Below are positions 13,523 to 19,336 of a stretch of 19,336 nucleotides of DNA, one piece after another. Below the pieces are notes generated by a model. That model had not been told where the DNA came from. It searched no databases and saw only the letters and a program-made list of their open reading frames with translations. Every line of letters begins with the position of its first letter. Positions within the stretch are counted from its first letter, which is position 1. This DNA is from VAZQ01 sp036502925 (GTDB lineage Bacteria > Pseudomonadota > Alphaproteobacteria > Rhizobiales > Xanthobacteraceae): contig DASXXS010000087.1 of assembly GCA_036502925.1 (NCBI GenBank), positions 1 through 19,336 of the forward strand. The letters are read 5' to 3'. The translations under genes were made by a program, and so were the position numbers.

Positions 13523-14416
13523 ATGAACTGGATTTCCAACGTCGTGCGGCCGAAGATCCGCAGCTTTCTCAACCGGCGCGAATCGCCGGAGAATCTCTGG
13601 ATCAAGTGTCCGGAGACCGGGCAGCTCGTCTTCTACAAGGATGTCGAGTCCAACCAGTTCGTCATTCCGGGCTCGAACTATCACATGCGCATGAGCGCCA
13701 AGGACCGCATGAAATCCATGTTCGACGGCGAGACCTGGTTCGACGTCGCGGTCCCCGAGGTGCCGCTCGATCCGCTGAAATTCCGCGACGAACGCCGCTA
13801 CACCGATCGGCTCAGGGATGCGCGCGCCAAGACCGGCACCACCGACGCCATCAAGCTCGGCTACGGCAAGCTCGACAGCCTGCCGGTGGTGATCGCGGTT
13901 CAGGACTTCGACTTCATGGGCGGCTCGCTCGGCATGGCGGCCGGCGAAGCGGTGATCAAGGGCCTGCAGACCGCCGTCGACAAGAGCACGCCCTTCATCA
14001 TGTTCGCGGCCTCCGGCGGCGCCCGCATGCAGGAAGGCATCCTCGCCTTGATGCAATTGCCGCGCACCACCGTGGCGGTGCAGGTGTTGCGCGAGGCGCG
14101 CAAGCCCTACCTGGTGGTGCTCACCAATCCGACCACCGGCGGCGTCACCGCGTCCTACGCCATGCTGGGCGACGTCCAGATCGCCGAGCCCGGCGCGCTC
14201 ATCGGCTTCGCCGGCCCCCGCGTCATCGAGCAGACCATTCGCGAGAAGCTGCCGGAAGGCTTTCAGCGCGCCGAGTATCTCAGGGAGCACGGCATGGTGG
14301 ACATGGTGGTGCATCGCCATCAATTGCGCGCCACGCTGGCCAATTTGTGCCGGCTGTTGACCAAGTCGCCGGCGCCCGGGACCGGCAGCAGCCTGCCGGT
14401 GCCGGCACCGGCCTGA
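13523..14416 (+). CDS. accD: Acetyl-CoA carboxylase carboxyltransferase subunit beta
   Basis: AccD with AccA transfers the carboxyl group from carboxybiotin to acetyl-CoA, making malonyl-CoA for fatty acid synthesis. The 297-residue protein has the crotonase-like carboxyltransferase core, with 'FDFMGGSLGMAAGEA' (128-142), 'FAASGGARMQEG' (161-172) and 'LTNPTTGGVTASYAMLGD' (200-217). The N-terminal zinc ribbon is degenerate: only C29 of the four expected cysteines remains, and 'CPETG' and 'VIPGS' stand where CPxCG and VCPxCG occur in E. coli. I know similar losses in other rhizobial AccD proteins. GAGGA lies 5 nt before the ATG. folC follows after 31 bp. Confidence 0.97.
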   Translation: MNWISNVVRPKIRSFLNRRESPENLWIKCPETGQLVFYKDVESNQFVIPGSNYHMRMSAKDRMKSMFDGETWFDVAVPEVPLDPLKFRDERRYTDRLRDARAKTGTTDAIKLGYGKLDSLPVVIAVQDFDFMGGSLGMAAGEAVIKGLQTAVDKSTPFIMFAASGGARMQEGILALMQLPRTTVAVQVLREARKPYLVVLTNPTTGGVTASYAMLGDVQIAEPGALIGFAGPRVIEQTIREKLPEGFQRAEYLREHGMVDMVVHRHQLRATLANLCRLLTKSPAPGTGSSLPVPAPA

Positions 14417-14447
14417 GCCGGATGCGTGCCGGGACCGTTCCGATTGC

Positions 14448-15776
14448 ATGAGCCAGATCGATTCCATCGTCACGCGGCTGTTGGCGCTGCATCCCAAGCG
14501 GATCGATCTCACGCTCGAGCGCATGTGGCGCATTCTGGATGCGCTCGGCCATCCGGAACGGCGCCTGCCGCCGGTCGTCCATGTGTCCGGCACCAACGGC
14601 AAGGGCTCGACCATCGCGTTCATGCGCGCGATCCTGGAAGCCGCCGGCTTGCGGGTGCACGTCTATACTTCGCCGCATCTCGTGCGCTTCAACGAACGGT
14701 TCCGTCTCGGCGCCGCCGCGCAAGGGCGTGGCGAGGGACGCCTGGCTTCGGACAGCGAGCTCGGCGACGCGCTGAGCGAGTGCGAGCGCGTCAATGCGGG
14801 CGCCCCCATCACGGTGTTCGAGATCACCACGGCGGCCGGGCTCCTCCTGTTCGCGCGCCATCCGGCCGACATTCTGTTGCTCGAGGTCGGGCTCGGCGGC
14901 CGGCTCGATGCCACCAATGTGATCGAGCGCCCGCTCGCCACTGTGGTGGCTCCGGTCTCGCTCGATCACAAGGAATTTCTCGGCGATACGATCGGCGAGA
15001 TCGCGGCCGAGAAGGCCGGCATCTTCAAGCCGGACGTGCCGGCGGTGGTGGCGGCGCAACCGCGCGAGGCGCTCGCTGCGATCGAGCGGCAGGCCGCGCG
15101 GCTGCGCGCTCCGATCCGGATCGCGGGCGAGGACTGGACCGCGACCGAGGAACGCGGCCGCCTGGTCTATCAGGACGATGCGGACTTGATCGATCTTCCG
15201 GCCCCCAAGCTATATGGCCGCCATCAGTTCGAGAATGCCGGCCTCGCCGTCGCGGCGCTGCGCGCGGTCGAGACTCTCGCGCTGCCGCCGGCCGCCTTCG
15301 AGGGCATCGGCAAGGCGGAGTGGCCGGCCCGCATGCAGCGGCTGTCGGGCGGGCGGCTGGCCGCGCTGGTGCCGCCGGGCGGCGAGCTGTGGCTCGACGG
15401 CGGCCACAATCCGGACGGCGGCCGCGTCATCGCCAGCGCGCTCGCCGACCTCGAGGAACGGGTGTCGCGGCCGCTCGTGCTCATCGTCGGCATGCTCGCC
15501 AACAAGGACAGCGAAGGTTTCCTGAAGAACTTCACCGGCCTGGCGCGCCGCATCGTGACGGTGCCGATCCCGCAGCAGGAAAACGCCTTGCCGGCGGCGG
15601 CGCTCGCCGACGCGGCCCGCGCGATCGGCCTGCCGGCGCAGGAAAGCCGCGACATCGAGACCGCGCTGGCGGCGATCGGCAGCTTCGACCTCGAACAGCG
15701 CCCGCGCATTCTCATCACCGGCTCGCTCTATCTGGCCGGCGCGGCTCTGGCGCTCAACGGCACGCCGCCGGATTGA
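14448..15776 (+). CDS. folC: Folylpolyglutamate synthase / dihydrofolate synthase
   Basis: FolC adds glutamate to dihydropteroate and folates using ATP. The 442-residue Mur-ligase-type protein has the P-loop 'SGTNGKGST' (47-55), followed by 'VYTSPHLVRFNERF', 'ITTAAGLLLFARH' and 'LLEVGLGGRLDATNV'. The switch region is 'VSLDHKEFLGDTIGEIAAEKAGIFK' and the C-terminal domain begins near 'LYGRHQFENAGLAVAAL'. 'WLDGGHNPDGG' marks the C-terminal domain core. The length is normal. The ATG at 14448, 31 bp after accD, gives the usual N-terminus; the ribosome site is weak. The accD-folC pair is standard. The next gene is not trxA, which often follows in related genomes. Confidence 0.95.
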   Translation: MSQIDSIVTRLLALHPKRIDLTLERMWRILDALGHPERRLPPVVHVSGTNGKGSTIAFMRAILEAAGLRVHVYTSPHLVRFNERFRLGAAAQGRGEGRLASDSELGDALSECERVNAGAPITVFEITTAAGLLLFARHPADILLLEVGLGGRLDATNVIERPLATVVAPVSLDHKEFLGDTIGEIAAEKAGIFKPDVPAVVAAQPREALAAIERQAARLRAPIRIAGEDWTATEERGRLVYQDDADLIDLPAPKLYGRHQFENAGLAVAALRAVETLALPPAAFEGIGKAEWPARMQRLSGGRLAALVPPGGELWLDGGHNPDGGRVIASALADLEERVSRPLVLIVGMLANKDSEGFLKNFTGLARRIVTVPIPQQENALPAAALADAARAIGLPAQESRDIETALAAIGSFDLEQRPRILITGSLYLAGAALALNGTPPD

Positions 15777-15947
15777 TCGCGCGCGTGCTTGGTGGCCGAT
15801 GCTTCATATACCGCAAGCGGCCGGCGAGGGGTTCGCGCGAGCGCGTTGCGCGTTTGTACATCATATGGATCGGAACGTGCGCCGACGGCTCGCAATCGAG
15901 GGACGCTCGGGGTATCTTTGCGGCGGCTCGCAGGAGACAAGTAAACG

Positions 15948-16787
15948 ATGGTTTGCAACCGAAGCTCGCTTGGCGCGGTCGCGCTGGCGGCGACAATGTC
16001 CATGGCACTTGCGCCGGCGCGGGCGGCTGACGAGCCGCGCTATCCCGACCTGAACGGCCAATGGAGCCGTGCCCACGCCCATTCGCAATGGGACCCGAGC
16101 AAGCCGCGCGGGCTCGCGCAGCAGGCCCCGCTCACGCCCGAGTATCAGGCCATTTTCGCCGCCAATCTGGCGTCGCTTCACGCCGGCAATCTGGGCTCCG
16201 ATCCACAAGTCTATTGCCTCCCGTCGGGTATGCCGCGGATGATGATCGCCTACGAGCCGATGGAGGTCATCGTCACTCCGGAGACCACCTATATCCGCGT
16301 GGATCATTTGAACGAATTTCGCCGTATCTACACGGATGGACGCGGCTGGCCGGCAGAGATCAAGCCGACGTTCGACGGCTATTCGATTGGCAGGTGGATC
16401 GACCGGCGCGGCAACGGCCGCTACGACCTGCTCCAGGTCGAGACCCGCGGCATGAAGGGCCCGCGCACGCTCGACGCCGACGGCCTCCCGCTGCACAAGG
16501 ACAATCGGACGGTTGTCAAGGAGCGCATCCAGCTCGACAGCGCCAACCGCGATCTCCTGCATGACGAGATCACCACCACCGACGACGCCTTCACCCGTCC
16601 CTGGACGGTCACGCGCGACTACAATCGCGAGCCCCATCCGCTCTGGCCCGAGTTTCTTTGCACCGAGGCCAACAACCACATCCCGATCGGGAAGGAATTC
16701 TATTTCCGCAGCAGCGACGGCTACCTGATGCCGGCCTACAAGGACCAGCCGCCTCCGGATTTGCGGAATTTCACCCCGTCGCGCTAA
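15948..16787 (+). CDS. Exported protein of an unnamed family, paralogue 1
   Basis: This 279-residue protein has a signal peptide (1-27, ending APARAA). Its mature part follows a pattern I have seen in unnamed proteobacterial exported proteins: 'PLTPEYQAIF' (61-70), 'YCLPSGMPRMM' (89-99), 'PMEVIVTPETTYI' (104-116), 'RRIYTDGRGWP' (125-135), 'GYSIGRW' (144-150), 'VETRGMKGPR' and 'TRPWTVTRDY'. The function is unknown. Two mature cysteines (C90, C238) are shared with the next gene and may pair. AGGAG is about 11 nt before the ATG at 15948. It is the first of two tandem paralogues, about half identical by eye. The 171-bp gap before it, after folC, shows no promoter I can name. Confidence 0.82.
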   Translation: MVCNRSSLGAVALAATMSMALAPARAADEPRYPDLNGQWSRAHAHSQWDPSKPRGLAQQAPLTPEYQAIFAANLASLHAGNLGSDPQVYCLPSGMPRMMIAYEPMEVIVTPETTYIRVDHLNEFRRIYTDGRGWPAEIKPTFDGYSIGRWIDRRGNGRYDLLQVETRGMKGPRTLDADGLPLHKDNRTVVKERIQLDSANRDLLHDEITTTDDAFTRPWTVTRDYNREPHPLWPEFLCTEANNHIPIGKEFYFRSSDGYLMPAYKDQPPPDLRNFTPSR

Positions 16788-16795
16788 AACCCCCT

Positions 16796-16840
16796 CCCGT
16801 TCCCTCCCGCGCAAGCGGCGGAGGGTTGGGGTGGGGAAGG
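16796..16840. repeat. GC-rich palindromic repeat between the two paralogues
   Basis: CCCTCCCGC (16802-16810), a GCAA loop and GCGG-C-GGAGGG (16815-16825) form an imperfect hairpin, preceded by another CCCTCCCG and followed by TTGGGGTGGGG. It resembles the third hairpin before cmk. The AAGGAG ribosome site of the next gene starts at its right edge. Confidence 0.7.
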
Positions 16841-16849
16841 AGAAGAGCC

Positions 16850-17689
16850 ATGCGCCACCCGAGCCTGATCGTCCTCATCGCGCTTGCGGCTGCATCGGCG
16901 ATGCCGCCGCCCGCCGCCCGCGCGCTGGACGACCTGTCGAAATACCCTGACCTGAAAGGCCAATGGCAGCGCATCGGTCCCAATCGATGGGAGAGCAGGG
17001 AAAACAAGGCCCCGCTGACGCCCGAATACCGGGCCGTCTACCAGGACAATCTGGACCGCATGGAGGCGGGCGGCGTCGGCGACATGGCATCGTGGTATTG
17101 CCTGCCACAGGGCATGCCGATGATGATGAGCCTGTACGACCCGATGGAAGTCGTGGTAACGCCGCAGGTCACCTATGTCCTGATCAGCCACGTCAACGAT
17201 TCCTACCGGAGGATCTACACCGACGGCCGCGATTGGCCCGCCGAGGGCGAATACGAGCGCACCTTCGCGGGCTACTCCATCGGCCGGTGGCTCGACGAGA
17301 ATGGCGACGGCCGCTACAACGTGCTCGAGGTGGAGACGCGCGATTTCAAGGGGCCGCGCGTCTACGACGGCACCGGCCTGCCGCTCCACCACGACAATCA
17401 AACCATCGTCAAGGAGCGGATCCATCTCGACAAGTCCGATCCCAACATCCTCTATAACGACCTCACGGTGATCGACAACGCGTTGACGCGGCCTTGGTCG
17501 ATCACCAAGAAGGCCGGCCGCGTCCCCAATCCCAGGCCGATGTGGCAGACGGCCGTTTGCGCGGAGAACAATTCCATGGTCCGCATCGGCAAGCATGCCT
17601 ATTACATGAGCCAGGAAGGCTATCTGATGCCGCTGAAAAAGGATCAGCCGCCTCCGGATTTGCGGTTCTTCAAACCGTCGCCGAAATAG
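16850..17689 (+). CDS. Exported protein of an unnamed family, paralogue 2
   Basis: This is the second 279-residue member of the family. The signal peptide (1-26) ends PPAARALD. Shared blocks are 'YPDLKGQW' (32-39), 'APLTPEYRAVY' (54-64), 'WYCLPQGMP' (82-90), 'DPMEVVVTP' (97-105), 'RRIYTDGRDWP' (120-130), 'GYSIGRW' (141-147), 'VETRDFKGPR', 'DNQTIVKERI' and the end 'KDQPPPDLRFF'. Cysteines C84 and C237 match those of paralogue 1. Unlike paralogue 1 it has an EF-hand-like loop, D149-x-N151-x-D153-G-x5-E160. AAGGAG lies about 7 nt before the ATG at 16850, which also starts the signal peptide; the frame is open further upstream across the previous gene. It is 62 bp after paralogue 1. Function unknown. 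Confidence 0.84.
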   Translation: MRHPSLIVLIALAAASAMPPPAARALDDLSKYPDLKGQWQRIGPNRWESRENKAPLTPEYRAVYQDNLDRMEAGGVGDMASWYCLPQGMPMMMSLYDPMEVVVTPQVTYVLISHVNDSYRRIYTDGRDWPAEGEYERTFAGYSIGRWLDENGDGRYNVLEVETRDFKGPRVYDGTGLPLHHDNQTIVKERIHLDKSDPNILYNDLTVIDNALTRPWSITKKAGRVPNPRPMWQTAVCAENNSMVRIGKHAYYMSQEGYLMPLKKDQPPPDLRFFKPSPK

Positions 17690-17712
17690 CCGGCGAATCG
17701 CGGGAGGATGCC

Positions 17713-18747
17713 TTGCGCCTAACCTTCAAGCAGGCGACACGCGTTGCAGCTGGGCTCGGTCTCGGGATTTGGGCCGTCGCCGCGCCGGCCCAGGCGCAGC
17801 CGTCCTGGATCATGCCCGACATCCTCGCCGCCGCGAAGGCCGAGGGCGAGCTCACCATCTATGCGTCGATGAACGAGGAGGAGGCGCTGCCCTATTGGCG
17901 GGTGTTCGAGGACGCAACCGGCATCAAGGTCAGCTTCGTGCGCTCCTCCGACGCCAACATCCGCGCCCGCATCGCCATCGAGGCGCGCGCCCGCCAGCGC
18001 AGCTGGGACCTGGTCGCCACCACGCCGGTCTACAATCTTCCCGACGAGCTGCTGCTGCAATTCGATCCGCCGGAAGCCCGCAACCTCATCGCGGAGGCGC
18101 GCGGGCCCAACCGGCGCTGGTACGGGGTCACCGGAAACTACAATTCGCCCGCCTACAATACCAATTTCGTCAAGAAGGCGGAGCTGCCGCAGACCTATGA
18201 GGACTTCCTCGCGCACAAGGAATGGGCCGGCAAGATCGCCATCGATGCCACCGATTCCGAGTGGCTGACCGGAATCTTCCAGCACTATGGGGACGAGCGC
18301 GGCCGCAAGCTCGCCCAGGACATCGCCGCGACGCTCAAGCCGGTCGTGGTCGACGGCCATCTCAACATCGCGCGCTCGGTCGGTGCCGGCGAATACTGGA
18401 TCGCGCTCAACAACTTCGTGCCGCTCACCGTCAACATGAAGCTGTCCGGCGCGGCGACCGACTTCTGGGCGCTCGATCCGGTCACGCTCGCTTTCGGATC
18501 GGTCGGCATCAGCGCGCAGGCGCCGCATCCCAAGGCGTCCCTGCTGGCGGCGAATTATATGCTCAGCCGCGAAGGCCAGCAGTTCCTCACCCTCAAGGGC
18601 CGCCTGCCGACCCGCCGCGATGTCGAGACCAATCCGCCCGGCATCATCGACGTGTTGCAGCAGAAAAAAGTCATCGCCCCGATCTCCTCGGCCGAGGAAC
18701 GCAAGCGGATGCAGACGGCGTTCAACGAAATCTTCCGGCCGCGCTGA
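17713..18747 (+). CDS. Extracellular solute-binding protein of ABC type, TTG start
   Basis: This 344-residue periplasmic binding protein looks like the iron(III)/phosphonate/polyamine type (SBP_bac_6-like). It has a signal peptide 1-28 (ending PAQAQ), 'LAAAKAEGELTIYASMNEEEA' (39-59), 'FEDATGIKVSFVRSSDANIRARI' and 'GVTGNYNSPAYNTNFV'. A hinge segment is 'WAGKIAIDATDSEW', with 'GSVGISAQAPHPKASLLAANYMLSREGQQF' near the end. The ligand is unknown. I chose TTG 17713-17715 because GGGAGG (17702-17707) lies 5 nt upstream and the signal peptide starts there; no ATG fits. It lies 23 bp after paralogue 2, so it is probably in one transcript with it. No permease or ATPase gene is seen. Confidence 0.87.
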   Translation: MRLTFKQATRVAAGLGLGIWAVAAPAQAQPSWIMPDILAAAKAEGELTIYASMNEEEALPYWRVFEDATGIKVSFVRSSDANIRARIAIEARARQRSWDLVATTPVYNLPDELLLQFDPPEARNLIAEARGPNRRWYGVTGNYNSPAYNTNFVKKAELPQTYEDFLAHKEWAGKIAIDATDSEWLTGIFQHYGDERGRKLAQDIAATLKPVVVDGHLNIARSVGAGEYWIALNNFVPLTVNMKLSGAATDFWALDPVTLAFGSVGISAQAPHPKASLLAANYMLSREGQQFLTLKGRLPTRRDVETNPPGIIDVLQQKKVIAPISSAEERKRMQTAFNEIFRPR

Positions 18748-18789
18748 CGGCGGCCACTGCGCCCGGCAACGAACGCAATGGAGCAACGC

Positions 18790-19336
18790 ATGAAGCGATT
18801 GATGCGATTGGAGCGATTGAAGCAATCGATGGGACGTCGGATCCTCGCCGGCGGCGTCGCTCTCGCCTGCGCCTGCGGCGCCGCGAACGCGCAGGAGAAG
18901 CTTTTCAACATCTCGTCGACGACATTCAAGGACGGCGGGATGATGCCGGCGAAAGTGGGCAACAGCCAGGCCAACGATCCGCAAAACCCCAACTGCCTGG
19001 GTGAGAACGTCTCGCCCCAGCTGTCGTGGGTCAATCCGCCGGCCGCCGCCACGAGCTTTGCCTTCCTGATGGTCGATCCGGAAGGCCGCGGCGGCGGCGG
19101 CGTGATTCATTGGGTCGCCTACGGCATTCCGACGACCGTCACCGGCTTTGCCGAAGGCGAGGTGAGCAAGGACTCCTCCAAATATGTCGGCGGCAAGAGC
19201 CGCATGGGCGTCGGACATTTCTCCGGACCGTGCATGCCGGCGAACTATTCGCCGCGCCACTACACGTTCGTGCTCATCGCGACCGACCTCGCGCCCGACG
19301 CCTTGCCGCCCGGCCTGACCAAGGACGAGCTCACGT
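18790..19336 (+). CDS. YbhB/YbcL family (PEBP-like) exported protein, truncated by window end
   Basis: About 182 residues are visible and the frame runs off the window. A long basic N-terminus (KRLMRLERLKQSMGRR) precedes a hydrophobic stretch and a signal peptidase site near ANAQ (about residue 35). The PEBP fold follows, with 'VSPQLSWVNPPAAATSFAFLMVDPEG', 'GGVIHWVAYGIP', 'YVGGKSRMGVGHFSGPCMP' and 'SPRHYTFVLIATD'. The D-P-x-G and G-x-x-G-P-C-x-P type motifs mark the phosphate or anion pocket of phosphatidylethanolamine-binding proteins. The molecular role of bacterial members is poorly known. The ATG at 18790 has GGAG 6 nt upstream; an in-frame ATG at 18829 would start a shorter signal peptide but lacks a ribosome site. 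Confidence 0.88.
   Translation, partial: MKRLMRLERLKQSMGRRILAGGVALACACGAANAQEKLFNISSTTFKDGGMMPAKVGNSQANDPQNPNCLGENVSPQLSWVNPPAAATSFAFLMVDPEGRGGGGVIHWVAYGIPTTVTGFAEGEVSKDSSKYVGGKSRMGVGHFSGPCMPANYSPRHYTFVLIATDLAPDALPPGLTKDELT
18793..18828. repeat. In-frame 9-bp tandem repeat in a signal peptide n-region
   Basis: Four 9-bp units in codon phase, AAGCGATTG, ATGCGATTG, GAGCGATTG and AAGCAATCG, encode KRL, MRL, ERL and KQS. CGATTG (18814-18819) and CAATCG (18823-18828) also form a 6-bp hairpin with a 3-nt loop. Confidence 0.85.

Noticed and set aside
15777..15947. Promoter before paralogue 1 (CATATG near 15862, GGAAC near 15872)
   Set aside because: No -35 at proper spacing for CATATG, and GGAAC is not followed by CGTT at EcfG spacing.
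17719..19260. 513-residue minus-strand frame opposite the solute-binding and PEBP genes
   Set aside because: Both plus-strand genes have signal peptides and family motifs; the antisense frame has none.

Overview
The window is GC-rich, densely coding chromosomal DNA of an alphaproteobacterium, most likely a Hyphomicrobiales (Rhizobiales) member near Bradyrhizobium, Rhodopseudomonas or the Xanthobacteraceae. The evidence is the order aroA-cmk-rpsA-sppA-ihfB-LapA-domain gene-trpF-trpB-trpA-accD-folC, an EPSP synthase close to the Agrobacterium CP4 type, an AccD with a degenerate zinc ribbon, an Hsp20 gene with a ROSE-like thermometer, DUF1150, DUF3297 and TIGR02300 ('FYDLN acid') genes, an orphan Bug/TctC receptor, and many GC-rich palindromic intergenic repeats. 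The genus cannot be fixed from this window.

Left part (1-4376). A partial DUF1150 gene and an Hsp20 gene lie on the minus strand. The Hsp20 gene has a sigma32-like promoter, a leader of about 100 nt and a ROSE-like hairpin over its Shine-Dalgarno. A Bug/TctC solute receptor (minus) diverges from an isochorismatase-fold amidohydrolase (plus). A nested 25-bp inverted repeat precedes a DUF3297 gene. Next is a less GC-rich patch holding a small unrecognised exported protein, whose promoter carries a perfect FNR/FixK box at about -41. A tRNA-Ala(GGC) gene and the TIGR02300 zinc-ribbon gene, both minus, end this part.

Middle part (4541-15776). This is the housekeeping block: aroA (shikimate pathway), cmk (CMP kinase), rpsA (ribosomal protein S1), sppA (membrane protease), ihfB (nucleoid protein), a LapA-domain membrane protein, trpF, trpB and trpA (tryptophan synthesis; trpB and trpA overlap by 4 bp), accD (acetyl-CoA carboxylase beta) and folC (folylpolyglutamate synthase). 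The rpsA leader holds three tandem mini-hairpins.

Right part (15948-19336). Four consecutive plus-strand genes encode exported proteins: two tandem 279-residue paralogues of an unnamed family, an orphan ABC-type solute-binding protein starting at TTG, and a YbhB/YbcL (PEBP) protein cut by the window end.

The least explained signal is a set of three intergenic elements (3841-3956, 4440-4540, 8661-8745). Each is built from 7-bp periodic units followed by an arm of complementary 7-bp units. The heptamer differs between elements while the architecture stays the same. No gene-free stretch exceeds about 250 bases. No CRISPR array, transposase or rRNA was seen.
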